From Pseudodesulfovibrio sp. zrk46 (lineage in GTDB: Bacteria > Desulfobacterota > Desulfovibrionia > Desulfovibrionales > Desulfovibrionaceae): a DNA stretch of 64,000 bases. Every line of letters starts with the position of its first letter. The stretch's first letter is position 1. The stretch lies in contig NZ_CP051216.1 of NCBI RefSeq assembly GCF_012516435.1, forward strand, positions 870,001 through 934,000, given 5' to 3'. A model generated the notes under the pieces. That model saw only the letters and a program-made list of their open reading frames with translations. It searched no databases and had not been told where the DNA came from. A program made the translations under genes and the position numbers. This document shows, piece after piece, positions 8,798 to 17,646 of the stretch.

Positions 8798-10050
8798 GAT
8801 CCTTCTCCATCACGGGCCTCATCACCCTTCTCGGCTCGCATTGCCGGCTCACCACTATCGGTGGGAGCAGCAGTGGCGGAGCGAACTTTCATGCCCTGCA
8901 CGGCAGCGGACAAATTCGAAACAACCAGCGACTCGCCGTCAGCCAGTCCCTCGTCGAGGACAAGGGTATCGCCATCACGCCACACCGGATTCACCGAGCG
9001 GATATCAAGCGTGCCCTTATCGGTCAGCACCCATACTTTGTTATTCTCACGGAAAGAGCTGCGGGGGATGGCGTAGACATCGGCCAGCACGCCGCCGTCG
9101 ATCTGTACGGACACGTAGCTGCCGAGCAGAAGCGGCTTGATGCCGGGCTTGCCTTCAAGATTAAGGGGATCGTTCACCGAAATCAGCAGACGAGCCATGC
9201 GGCCTTCGTCCTCAAGGGAGGGCAGCAGTCGCACCACGCGCCCTTCGCGCACGGAATTGCTGCCACCGGAACCGCTGGTGATGCGGACCTCGGCACCCAG
9301 ATGACCGTTCACCGGCAGCTCGATCCAGTCGAGGCGATCCACGGGCACAGAGGCTTCGATCCAGAATTCGTCGGTGCCGACCAGCGTGGCCAGTGCTTCC
9401 TGACTGGCGATGTTGTCGCCAATATCGGTGTCCTTGGTCTGGACCATGGCAGCAAACGGCGCCCTGATGTGGGTACGGTCCAGATTGAGCTGGGCCTGCT
9501 TGAGCTGGGCCTTGGCAGCACGAACGTCAGCCTTGGCCTTTTCCAGATGCGGCTTGCGCAGGGCCAGTTCGGACTCGGAGGTCGAGGCCTTGGTCGAGCC
9601 CTGCAACAGTTTCCACTCGCGGGCGGACACGTTCTGATAGCCCTGCTCCACCTTGAGCGCATATTCAGCGTTGGTCACGTCGGCCTGCACCTCGCTCAGG
9701 GCGAGCTCATAATCTTCCGGGCTCAGGGTGAGGATTTCCTCGCCTTCGGCAAAATAGCCGCCGGGGACAAAGGAGTTGCTGACGCTGGCCACGTCGCCGG
9801 AGACGCGGGACTTCAGGGTGATTTCACGGGCGGCCGTGACGGTTCCCATGACCGGGACCCACACGCGGTGATTTTCCTTGGTCACGGTGGCGGTCTCCAC
9901 GGTGGGCTGGGAGGCAACCGGCGCGCGCTTCTTGGCTTTGGGCGCGGTGGCAACCATGGCATAGGCGCCCACGGCGGCGAGAACAATGATGACGGCCGGG
10001 ATCATCACCTTGAGACTGAATGCGGCCTTGGCTCGGGTAAATATGGTCAT
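8794..10050 (-). CDS. RND efflux adaptor (membrane-fusion protein, HlyD/AcrA type)
   Basis: A periplasmic adaptor of 418 residues linking the RND pump to the outer-membrane factor. An N-terminal membrane anchor (AVIIVLAAVGAYAMVATAP) is followed by the first half of the lipoyl domain (VPVMGTVTAAREITLKSRVSGDV), a coiled-coil hairpin at about residues 110-190, the second lipoyl half (APFAAMVQTKDTDIGDNIA) and beta-barrel and membrane-proximal domains. The C-terminal 40 residues are acidic and variable. It lies three bases downstream of the outer-membrane factor gene and overlaps the pump gene by four, so all three form one transcription unit. Confidence 0.92.
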   Translation of the reverse strand: MTIFTRAKAAFSLKVMIPAVIIVLAAVGAYAMVATAPKAKKRAPVASQPTVETATVTKENHRVWVPVMGTVTAAREITLKSRVSGDVASVSNSFVPGGYFAEGEEILTLSPEDYELALSEVQADVTNAEYALKVEQGYQNVSAREWKLLQGSTKASTSESELALRKPHLEKAKADVRAAKAQLKQAQLNLDRTHIRAPFAAMVQTKDTDIGDNIASQEALATLVGTDEFWIEASVPVDRLDWIELPVNGHLGAEVRITSGSGGSNSVREGRVVRLLPSLEDEGRMARLLISVNDPLNLEGKPGIKPLLLGSYVSVQIDGGVLADVYAIPRSSFRENNKVWVLTDKGTLDIRSVNPVWRDGDTLVLDEGLADGESLVVSNLSAAVQGMKVRSATAAPTDSGEPAMRAEKGDEARDGEGS

Positions 10051-10053
10051 GGC

Positions 10054-11520
10054 TTATCCCTCGTTCTTGATCTGTTCGGTTTCAACATTGGCCGAAGCAT
10101 TGGCGTCTTCGACGGTGGCAGGCTTGATATCGTCGGTCCATGTACCGCCCAGAGCGCGGTGCAGGTCCACACGGTAGAGGAGCAGGTCCTTGCGTTCATC
10201 CGACAGGGTCAGTTCCAGACTCTGCACGCTGAGCAGTGCGGTCAGGACAGGCAGGTAGTCGTCCAGTCCCTGCGTGTATCGGGTGATGGCCTCGCTCAGG
10301 CTGGTGCGGGAGGCCTCTTCCTGAATGGAGAGAGCTTCGAGATACTTCTTCTGCCACTTCTCCTGCACCAACGCGTCTTCCACTTCCTTGAAGGCGGTGT
10401 AGACGGTCTCGCGGTACTCAGCGATGCGCTGATCCACCAGACCGAGCTGCTTCTCGACCTCGGCCTTGCGGTAGCCGCCATCAAAGATGGGGCCGACCAC
10501 AGAAGCGGCCAGACCAAGCGCCCAGTTATTGAAGAGGGTCGCCAACTGCGTACCGGTGAACTCGCCGGTCCCGGTCAGGCTCAGGGAGGGCAGACGGTTG
10601 GCACGGGCTGCGGACACAGCCCAGTCAGCCGAGGACAGCTTCAGTCCCGCAGACCGGACGTCGGGGCGGCTGGCCAGCAGATCGGCGGGCAGCCCCAGAC
10701 CTGGGAGATCGGTCAGACCGGGCAGGTCGGCGTCGGCAACGGTGATGGTTCCGGCAGGCTTGCCCATGAGCAGGGCCAGTTCGTGCAGCAGAATCTGTTC
10801 TTCGGACTCGACCGGCGGCACCTGCGCCTTGACGCTGGCAAGGGTCTCACGCTGCTGGTAGACGTCCAGCGCCGTGGAAATGGAGTTGCGGTAGCGAAGC
10901 TCAATCAGCTCGAGATAGGTGGCGTTGGACTTGATCTGTCCGTCCAGAATACGCTTCTTGGCGCGCAGGCTCTGAATCTTGACCCAGCGGGTGACCACCT
11001 CGCTGGCCACGGTCATGGCCGTGGTGTTCAGGTCCTCGCGGGAAGCCTGAAAATCCAGATCACCCGAGGCGGCGCTGGCCTGAATGCGGCCCCACAGATC
11101 CACCTCGTATCCGGCAGAGAGGCCCACAGAGTGGCTCTCGGACTGAGTGTCGGTTTTCTTGTCCCCGTCATAGGAGCTGGTGTGGCTGTAGCCTCCGGTC
11201 ACATCCAAGGTGGGATATTTATCCGCGCTGGACTGGGTGGCCGAGGCTCCTGCCTGACGCAGAGTGGCCCATGCTTTGACGATGTCGAAGTTGGCGGCCA
11301 GCGCTTCCTCGACCATGGTGTTCAGCTCTTCGTTGCCGAAGGCCTCCCACCATTTGCCGGGTTCGGGCGTTGCTTCCGAGTACATGGTATACTCTACTGG
11401 AAGCGGCGCCACAGGCTCGGTCCGCACATCGGGCCGAAACGGCGTGCATGCAGCTATGGACATGGCCAGCACCAGCATCGCAACCAACCCTATTTGTAAT
11501 GGAATATGTTTGTCTTTCAC
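10054..11520 (-). CDS. TolC/NodT-type outer-membrane efflux lipoprotein
   Basis: An outer-membrane channel of 488 residues for the RND pump. The N-terminus KDKHIPLQIGLVAMLVLAMSIAAC is a lipoprotein signal with its Cys, and is followed by WWEAFGNEELNTMVEEALAANFD, the usual opening of the NodT family. Two OEP repeats follow, with LGLPADLLASRPDVRSAGLKL in the middle and VGPIFDGGYRKAEVEKQ marking the second repeat. I start it at the GTG at 11520 with GGAGAG upstream. The reading frame stays open for another 265 codons, but that part runs antisense to the response-regulator gene and has no family similarity. It is the first gene of the pump operon. Confidence 0.9.
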   Translation of the reverse strand: MKDKHIPLQIGLVAMLVLAMSIAACTPFRPDVRTEPVAPLPVEYTMYSEATPEPGKWWEAFGNEELNTMVEEALAANFDIVKAWATLRQAGASATQSSADKYPTLDVTGGYSHTSSYDGDKKTDTQSESHSVGLSAGYEVDLWGRIQASAASGDLDFQASREDLNTTAMTVASEVVTRWVKIQSLRAKKRILDGQIKSNATYLELIELRYRNSISTALDVYQQRETLASVKAQVPPVESEEQILLHELALLMGKPAGTITVADADLPGLTDLPGLGLPADLLASRPDVRSAGLKLSSADWAVSAARANRLPSLSLTGTGEFTGTQLATLFNNWALGLAASVVGPIFDGGYRKAEVEKQLGLVDQRIAEYRETVYTAFKEVEDALVQEKWQKKYLEALSIQEEASRTSLSEAITRYTQGLDDYLPVLTALLSVQSLELTLSDERKDLLLYRVDLHRALGGTWTDDIKPATVEDANASANVETEQIKNEG

Positions 11521-11667
11521 GATTCTCTCCACAATGGTTTCCGTTGGGACCAGATATATAGGAGACAATGTGTCAGAGTATTTGTGGGATGCTAAATTTT
11601 GTAAAAGTATGTAAAAAGTCTTTGGCGCAGCTTTCCTTTGCGTCCACTTACGGAGTACGGGGGCTTC
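11521..11667. promoter_or_regulatory. Divergent control region between pump operon and regulator operon
   Basis: An AT-rich gap of 147 bases separates the pump operon (leftward) from the response-regulator/kinase operon (rightward). It must hold both promoters. AAATTTTGTAAAAGTATGTAAAAAG at its centre contains the tandem motif GTAAAAGTAT/GTAAAAAGTC, a plausible OmpR-type direct-repeat site. The pump and regulator are probably functionally linked. Confidence 0.45.
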
Positions 11668-12372
11668 ATGACGAACAACGGACCAGTCCTTATTATCGAC
11701 GACGATGAAAAGCTGCGGGAGCTCGTGGAAGAGTACCTCGTGGAGTACGATTACAAGGTACACACCCTGCCCTCCGGCATGAAGGCTGTGGAAACCATCA
11801 GCGACATCTCGCCCTGTGTGGTCATCCTTGATGTAATGATGCCCGGCAAGGACGGGCTGGAAGTTCTGCGCGACATCCGCGCCACCAGCTCTGTCCCAGT
11901 GATCATGCTCACGGCCAAAGGCGAAGACATGGACCGCATCATCGGTCTGGAGCTGGGCGCTGACGACTATATAGCCAAGCCGTTCAATCCCCGCGAACTG
12001 CTGGCCCGCATCAAGGCTGTCCTGCGCCGCTCTGAGGCGGTCTCCCCGGTCAGGCAACAGGGCGCCCGCACCATTGAAGCCGGCGGCATGATCCTCAACG
12101 TGGCCAAGCAGACCCTGATCATCGACGGCGACGAGATGGAAATAGCCCCCACCGAATTCCGCCTGCTCAAGGTCCTCATGAGCCATGTGGACACGGCCAT
12201 GACCCGCGACGAGCTCATGGATATGGTCTGGGACAAGGACTTTTCCGCTTACGACCGCAGCATCGACGTCCATATCTCCAAGCTGCGCTCCATGCTCAAG
12301 AAGTACGAAAAGCACGCCAAACGCATCAAGACCGTGTGGGGCACGGGCTACATGTTCATAGGTGACGCATGA
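11668..12372 (+). CDS. OmpR/CpxR-family response regulator
   Basis: A DNA-binding response regulator of 234 residues. The receiver domain has the acidic pair IIDDDEK (residues 9-15), phosphoacceptor Asp55 in VVILDVMMPGKDG, the Thr region MLTAKGED and Lys104 in IAKPFNP. The C-terminal winged-helix output domain contains APTEFRLLKVLMSHVDTAMTRDELMD and ends with IKTVWGTGYMFI. The start is the ATG at 11668 after GGGGG; a TTG ten codons earlier has no ribosome site. It overlaps the downstream histidine kinase by four bases. The likely target is the divergent RND pump operon, as in CpxR- and BaeR-type systems. Confidence 0.93.
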   Translation: MTNNGPVLIIDDDEKLRELVEEYLVEYDYKVHTLPSGMKAVETISDISPCVVILDVMMPGKDGLEVLRDIRATSSVPVIMLTAKGEDMDRIIGLELGADDYIAKPFNPRELLARIKAVLRRSEAVSPVRQQGARTIEAGGMILNVAKQTLIIDGDEMEIAPTEFRLLKVLMSHVDTAMTRDELMDMVWDKDFSAYDRSIDVHISKLRSMLKKYEKHAKRIKTVWGTGYMFIGDA

Positions 12373-13847
12373 AAGTAAGCAGCCTCTATTTCCGCATGCT
12401 GGCCATCTTCGTGGTGGTGCAGATCGCAGCCACGCTGATCATGGGCTTTCTCGTCCACAGCGGGAAAATACGCCCTCCCTTCACGCGGCATGCCGAAGAA
12501 CGAACGCGCGCCATCAAGAGACTCCTTATCCACGAGCTTGAAATGGAGAAGGACTTCCCCTCTGAGTTCTCAGCCCATGAATCAAGGGCCGCCCGCCCTC
12601 CAAAAGAAAGACCAAGGCCGGACCGCGCTCCTGTGCACAGGCAAATGCCTCCCCCGAATTTCGATCTCAAAGGACGGTTGGCCCACACGCTTTCCACCTT
12701 TGCCAGCGCCTTTGAAGGGCAGGTATGGCTCACCAACGACAGCGGTCGAGTCGTGGCCAGCTCCTTTGGCGGCCCTCCGCCCACCATCAGCCCGGACGAG
12801 GTGGAGCTCGAACATCGTACTCCCGAGGGATACACCCTGCGCCTCATGAAACGGGACGGCGACGAGACCAACATTTACATGTCTGACGTTTTCCAGAACG
12901 ATGGCGAAACCCTGACCCTGCATCTGTTGCACAAGTGGAAGAAACGGCGTGAGGAAGAGTGGTTCATGAAGGGGCTTATCCTCATGTCCACCATCTCTGC
13001 CCTGCTGCTCATCCCGGCCTACCGCATGCTCACCCGCCCCCTGCGCCAGCTAACCGATTCGGCCGAGTTGCTGGCCCGCGGCGACTTCTCCCCCCGCGTA
13101 CAGGCCCGCTGGAAAGGCGAAATTTCAGTGCTGGCCCGCGCCTTTAACCGCATGGCAGAGAGCCTGGAGAAAATGATCCGTGGCAGCAAGGAGCTGACCG
13201 CCAACGTATCCCACGAACTGCGCAGCCCACTTGCCCGTATCCGTATCTCTCAGCAGATTCTCATGGAGCGGCTGGAAGACGGCCGCACTGACGGCATGGA
13301 GAAGCACCTGTCCAAGATGGAAGCCGAAATCGAACACATGGACGGCCTCATCGACCAGATCCTCAAGCTGTCCAAGATGGACCTTCAGGAAGCCCCGGCT
13401 CAAGACGACAAGGTCAACCTGAACGCCATGTTGGAAGAGGCGGCAGAACGGCTGTATGCCATGGCCTCCAAACGCTCGGTAACCTTGACCCTGAACACCG
13501 AGGATTTGCCCACTCTGCGCTGTCATCGCGACACCCTGCGCATGGTGCTGGACAACGTGACGACCAACGCCGTCAAATACACGGAAGAGGGCTCCACCAT
13601 CACCGTTTCATCCCGTCGGGAAGAGAACGAAGCGGTCATTGAAGTGGCCAACCCCTATCGCGATCTGTGCGAATCCGAATTGGAGACCATTTTCATCCCC
13701 TTCAAGCGGCTCGGCTACGAATCCGTGGAAGGCAACGGCCTCGGCCTCGCCTTTGCCCGCAAGATCGTTGAAGAACATGGCGGCACCATGGAAGCCCAAA
13801 GCGGTGACGGAATGTTCCGCATGATTGTGCGTCTGCCGCTGGTGTAA
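12369..13847 (+). CDS. CpxA/EnvZ-type sensor histidine kinase
   Basis: An inner-membrane kinase of 492 residues. Helix one (about residues 8-30) and helix two (about 200-222) flank a periplasmic sensor domain of about 165 residues that is rich in Pro, Arg and His near its start (PPKERPRPDRAPVHRQMPPP). A HAMP domain (RPLRQLTDSAELLARGDFS) follows, then the HisKA box NVSHELRSPLARIRI with phosphorylated His about residue 282, the N box LDNVTTNAVKYTEEGS and the G2 box GNGLGLAFARKI. It is coupled by a four-base overlap to its response regulator. The stimulus is unknown; the adjacent pump suggests toxic compounds or envelope stress. Confidence 0.92.
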   Translation: MKVSSLYFRMLAIFVVVQIAATLIMGFLVHSGKIRPPFTRHAEERTRAIKRLLIHELEMEKDFPSEFSAHESRAARPPKERPRPDRAPVHRQMPPPNFDLKGRLAHTLSTFASAFEGQVWLTNDSGRVVASSFGGPPPTISPDEVELEHRTPEGYTLRLMKRDGDETNIYMSDVFQNDGETLTLHLLHKWKKRREEEWFMKGLILMSTISALLLIPAYRMLTRPLRQLTDSAELLARGDFSPRVQARWKGEISVLARAFNRMAESLEKMIRGSKELTANVSHELRSPLARIRISQQILMERLEDGRTDGMEKHLSKMEAEIEHMDGLIDQILKLSKMDLQEAPAQDDKVNLNAMLEEAAERLYAMASKRSVTLTLNTEDLPTLRCHRDTLRMVLDNVTTNAVKYTEEGSTITVSSRREENEAVIEVANPYRDLCESELETIFIPFKRLGYESVEGNGLGLAFARKIVEEHGGTMEAQSGDGMFRMIVRLPLV

Positions 13848-13866
13848 TCGACAAGTATCACCTACC

Positions 13867-13905
13867 GGATCGCCACGGCCGCATGGTCATGGCGATCCTT
13901 TTTTG
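13867..13905 (+). terminator. Rho-independent terminator of the regulator/kinase operon
   Basis: Stem GGATCGCCA / TGGCGATCC with a 14-base loop, followed by TTTTTTG, starting about 20 bases after the kinase stop codon. Confidence 0.88.
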
Positions 13906-14025
13906 TGCACATAGTTCTATTCGTCTATATTCACTACTTGTATTGAATACGTTATTATTGTATCGATTCAGCACATAATACGTGCATTCGATTTCTTACA
14001 GGACTGACGATCAATACGAGGGTGG

Positions 14026-15414
14026 ATGATGGGCAAAAAGGAAACCGCACAGGAACTAAGGCGCAGAAAGACATTTGAAGAGGTCGTGTCGACACTCAAC
14101 GTGGACGACATGGCCAGAGGCGATGCCGAGAGTTGCATCCCCGGTCCCAATGACACCGAGCCCACGCTGAACGAACGCACCATTATTGATTATTTCCGCG
14201 ACAGCGCACGAAAAGCACGCAACTTTGCCAAGGACGATCTGGACAAGCTCAAGGAGCAGATGTCCGAGATCTACCACTCCCGCATCATCGAGGAATTGAA
14301 AGGTTGCCCCAATGCGCTGCTGCAATTGAACAACGACTCGCGGCGCAGAGAGAATCAGGAACTCCTCGACCTGCGCAAGGACGCCCTGAAGCGTGAAGCC
14401 GACGTCAAGAAATTCGCCAAGGACAACGGCCTCAAACGGGAGCCCCAACCGCCGGGCAGCCCCATGCAGATCACCTTCTGGATCGCTGCTATCGTGCTCA
14501 TGGAGACCCTGCTCAACGCCACCTTCTTTGCCCACGGCAGTGACCGCGGCCTGCTGGGCGGCGCCATTCAGGCCTTTGTCATCTCGTTCATCAACGTCAT
14601 GCTGGCATGGCTGCTGGGCCGCTTCGGCCTCACCCGCCTCGGCCACTGCCAACCGGATCAGAAATATCTGGGATACGCCATCGTGCTCACCTTGGTCACG
14701 GCGGCCTTCACTCTCAACATGTTTGCCGGGCATTACCGCGCAGCCCTGGAGGGCGACGCATTCAAGGCCGTACTTCTGGCCGTGGAATCCTTCAAGTCCA
14801 ACTTCATGTCCATCAAGTCGGCGCAGGGCTGGCTTCTGACCGCGGTGGGCGGCACGGCCTTCACCTGTCTGACCATCAAGATATTCCAGAGCGACGACCC
14901 TTACCTCGGGTACGGCAAGGTCAACCGGGAATACCTCAACGCACGCGACACATGGATGGAACGGCAGCGGGAGTTCACTGACACCATCATCGACAACTTC
15001 AACCGCATCGAGAGCAAACGCGCCACCGATACGGACACGCTGGGCAAGCTTGAAGTGCGCTACGGCGTCCTGCTCGACAAGGTGGTCCGACTGGTGGAGC
15101 TCTACGACTCCTCCCTCAAACAGGAAGAGGCCCTCTGCAATCAGGTGGTCAACTACTACCGAAAGGAAAACAAGGACTTCCGCTCCAACCAGAACGATGT
15201 CCTGCCCCCGTACTTCTCCAAGCCGGTGAGCCTCGGCCTGAGCGACTTCAGTCTCGACCCGGAAATGGAGGACGAGAAGATGCATCAGCAGGAAATCGCG
15301 CAGAAGTTCCATGACTACCGCACCAATGACTCCGCACGCATGAAGAGCGAACTGGACGGCATCCACAAGCAGGAAATCGACAACCTCGACGAGTACTTCG
15401 GCAATGTTTCCTAA
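14026..15414 (+). CDS. Four-TM coiled-coil membrane protein, first gene of a motor-like operon
   Basis: Unrecognised membrane protein of about 462 residues. A cytoplasmic N-terminus with a long helical stretch (about residues 60-135, DYFRDSARKARNFAKDDLDKL) is followed by four hydrophobic segments (around 145-167, 178-200, 218-240 and 270-290) and a second long helical region of about 150 residues ending ELDGIHKQEIDNLDEYFG. It has no enzyme motif that I know. GAGGG lies just upstream of two adjacent ATGs (14026 and 14029); the second is better spaced. It leads a five-gene operon: the VWA-like gene starts inside its last codons, so the products are probably stoichiometric partners. Confidence 0.8.
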   Translation: MMGKKETAQELRRRKTFEEVVSTLNVDDMARGDAESCIPGPNDTEPTLNERTIIDYFRDSARKARNFAKDDLDKLKEQMSEIYHSRIIEELKGCPNALLQLNNDSRRRENQELLDLRKDALKREADVKKFAKDNGLKREPQPPGSPMQITFWIAAIVLMETLLNATFFAHGSDRGLLGGAIQAFVISFINVMLAWLLGRFGLTRLGHCQPDQKYLGYAIVLTLVTAAFTLNMFAGHYRAALEGDAFKAVLLAVESFKSNFMSIKSAQGWLLTAVGGTAFTCLTIKIFQSDDPYLGYGKVNREYLNARDTWMERQREFTDTIIDNFNRIESKRATDTDTLGKLEVRYGVLLDKVVRLVELYDSSLKQEEALCNQVVNYYRKENKDFRSNQNDVLPPYFSKPVSLGLSDFSLDPEMEDEKMHQQEIAQKFHDYRTNDSARMKSELDGIHKQEIDNLDEYFGNVS

Positions 15415-16210
15415 ACAGCTTTCCCGACTCTCAAAACAGCCTCCCAAAGAGCGGTTTGCCCTTGCCGGGCTGCTGACTCTGGCCGGTGTGGTCGTCTCCA
15501 TCCTGCTGTTCTACACGATGAACCCTCCCATCCCTCTGGACGAGCTTGGCTGCCCGGAATCGGGCCCGGTGGCCAACGCCATTATCATCGTCGACCGCAC
15601 CGGCAAAATTCCTCAGAGCGCTCGCCGCGCCATCACCACCAATATCGAGGCCATCGTCAGCGAGGCCCCGGCCGGAACGCGATTCTCCCTGTTCGAGATC
15701 GACTCCCACTACATGCGCGGGCTGTCCAAGGCGCTGTTCAGTCGTTGCAAGACGCGGGACGGCAGTCATGCCGATGATCTGACCGAGAACGCCAGGATGC
15801 TCCGCCGCAAGTACGAGGAAAACTTCCTCAACCCCTTCATGGGCATCCTCAATGCCACGCTCATGGGATCGGGACAGGAGCGTTCCCCGGTGCTTGAAGC
15901 GTTGGTGGACGTAACCAGTGTTCCCGCATTCCAGACAGCGGCACCCACCACCATTTACCTCTTCTCGGACCTGCTCCAGAACTCCGAGGAGTACAGTCAC
16001 TACAAGCATCACGAGAGCTTCGAGGAGGCGGTAAGACGGGCCGGGGTCAACCGCCTCATCCCCTCCCTGTACGGAGCGGAAGTACGTCTCTACTACCTGC
16101 TGCGCACCGGCAAGGAGCTCAAGATGCAAACCAACGGGCATGTCCGGTTCTGGCTCGATTATCTCCGGGCAGCCAACGCCGAATTCAAGACCATCAAGAA
16201 GATCAGGTAG
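15404..16210 (+). CDS. Membrane-anchored VWA-like protein
   Basis: A protein of 268 residues with a single transmembrane helix (about residues 20-41, AGLLTLAGVVVSILLFYT) and the rest presumably periplasmic. ANAIIIVDRTGKIPQSARRAI and TTIYLFSDLLQNSEEY recall the first and fourth strands of a von Willebrand A fold, but the metal site (normally DxSxS) is altered to DRTGK, so cation binding is doubtful. The assignment to VWA is by fold-like pattern only. It overlaps the preceding gene by 11 bases and is followed two bases later by the ExbB/MotA-like gene. Confidence 0.7.
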   Translation: MFPKQLSRLSKQPPKERFALAGLLTLAGVVVSILLFYTMNPPIPLDELGCPESGPVANAIIIVDRTGKIPQSARRAITTNIEAIVSEAPAGTRFSLFEIDSHYMRGLSKALFSRCKTRDGSHADDLTENARMLRRKYEENFLNPFMGILNATLMGSGQERSPVLEALVDVTSVPAFQTAAPTTIYLFSDLLQNSEEYSHYKHHESFEEAVRRAGVNRLIPSLYGAEVRLYYLLRTGKELKMQTNGHVRFWLDYLRAANAEFKTIKKIR

Positions 16211-16212
16211 CC

Positions 16213-17643
16213 ATGGCAGACTCCCTTACCAGCGACAAGTTGCGCAAAGCCTTTCTTGCGTCCCTCCTCCTCTCGTGGGGGTTGATGACCGTCATCACCT
16301 TTCTCGGGCTGCCGGTTTTCCTGCTGGTACTGGCCCCGGTGGGTGTCATGGCAAAGTACCTTCACTACTTTCAGTCCTGTACCGACCGGGACCTGTTTCA
16401 GGACCAGTTCGCAGACAGCTTTTACTCGCTGGGATTCCTGCTCACCCTCACGGCCCTGGTCTTCACCTTTTTCCCGCTCTTCTACGGCAACCACACCATC
16501 ACCATGGAGGAGACCCTCGGCAACTTCGGCGTGGCCCTGCTCACCACCCTGCTCGGCCTCACGGTCCGTATCTACCTGACCAGCTTTTCCATGGATCTGG
16601 AGCAACTCCAGAAGCAGACCGTCATGGAACTGGAAACAGACGTTCGCCTCTTCAAGCAGGAGATGGGCGCCTCCATCGGGGTCATGAAGGAATTCAACAA
16701 GGAACTGGAAGAGACCACACGCAAAACGGTAGAGGACTTCAGCAAGTCGCTGGAGGGCGCGGGAAATGAAATCACTGACCTTGTGCAGGGCACCATGCGC
16801 ACCGCCTTTGAGCCCCTTGCCAAGAACTTTGCCGACCTTGCCAATGACGTAAAGGATGCTACCGGCAACTTCGGCTCCAATCTGGACGACTCCTTCAAGC
16901 AGTGCGTGGCCAGTGTGGACAGTATCCGGCTGGAGCATGACCTGTTGGGCCGCGCGATTCGTCCTGCGCTGGACAGTCTGGAGCAGATGGCCGGTGAAAT
17001 CGACGCCAGCGTGCGCACCATTTCCTCATCCCTTGAAAAAAGTTCCACCGAGCTGGACGGCTCCATGAACGAATTTTCCTCTTCTGTGGGAGCCGTGAAC
17101 AATGGCCTGACCAGTGGCCTCAACCGACTGGTGGACAAAGTCGAAGGCGTGGAACTGGACCCGGCCATGTTCAGTCGCATGTTGGAGGAGAGCTTTACGA
17201 CATTCCGCGAGGCCGTCACCCGGGTGGCCGAGCAGACCGACCGCCATGGCCAGATACTGGAGCAGAACGCCGAAGCGGCCCGCACCACCATGCCCGTCTT
17301 CGACAAGGTAGCCTCCAACATGGAGTCCATGGTGGAGATGAACAAGGAATTGACCAACGCCATGATTCGTCTGGCCGAAGTGGCAGACCGTTTCTCCGCC
17401 GTATCGGCAGGACTGCAAACCCTGTCCGACTCCACCCGCCAATACGTGAAGGCCGTGGAAGGCTCTGTCTCCCTGCATCAGGCCAAGAGCCGTGACCTGG
17501 AAAGCGAGCATCAGTCCGTGCAGCAACTCCGTCACGATTTGGAGACACAGTACAAGGAGGCCAAGGGCGCCCTCGATACGCTGGTGGCCGCCTTTGTGGA
17601 TATCGCCCGGTTCGTGCCCCAAACTCTCAAAGAAGAGGCATAA
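16213..17643 (+). CDS. MotA/TolQ/ExbB-fold proton-channel-like protein with long coiled-coil tail
   Basis: A protein of 476 residues. Two N-terminal hydrophobic segments are followed by two helices that carry the family pattern: SFYSLGFLLTLTALVFTFF and GNFGVALLTTLLGLTVRIY, the latter matching the conserved last helix of TolQ/ExbB/MotA (G-x-A-L-x-T-T-x-x-G-L). From about residue 140 to 476 it is almost continuous predicted coiled coil (EFNKELEETTRKTVEDFSKSL; SLEQMAGEIDASVRT). This shape, a four-helix ion-channel subunit with a long cytoplasmic tail, is that of ZorA of Zorya defence systems and not of MotA or ExbB. The next gene encodes a single-TM partner. The name ZorA is not applied because the other Zorya proteins are absent. 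Confidence 0.8.
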   Translation: MADSLTSDKLRKAFLASLLLSWGLMTVITFLGLPVFLLVLAPVGVMAKYLHYFQSCTDRDLFQDQFADSFYSLGFLLTLTALVFTFFPLFYGNHTITMEETLGNFGVALLTTLLGLTVRIYLTSFSMDLEQLQKQTVMELETDVRLFKQEMGASIGVMKEFNKELEETTRKTVEDFSKSLEGAGNEITDLVQGTMRTAFEPLAKNFADLANDVKDATGNFGSNLDDSFKQCVASVDSIRLEHDLLGRAIRPALDSLEQMAGEIDASVRTISSSLEKSSTELDGSMNEFSSSVGAVNNGLTSGLNRLVDKVEGVELDPAMFSRMLEESFTTFREAVTRVAEQTDRHGQILEQNAEAARTTMPVFDKVASNMESMVEMNKELTNAMIRLAEVADRFSAVSAGLQTLSDSTRQYVKAVEGSVSLHQAKSRDLESEHQSVQQLRHDLETQYKEAKGALDTLVAAFVDIARFVPQTLKEEA

Positions 17644-17646
17644 TCC

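Noticed and set aside
9301-11499. A 732-codon open frame on the plus strand over the pump operon.
   Set aside because: It is antisense to two well-recognised efflux genes and is Gly/His/Leu-rich without domains.
11521-12315. An open frame that extends the outer-membrane factor gene 265 codons upstream on the minus strand.
   Set aside because: It runs antisense through the response-regulator gene, has no efflux-protein similarity, and the GTG at 11520 has both a ribosome site and a lipoprotein signal.
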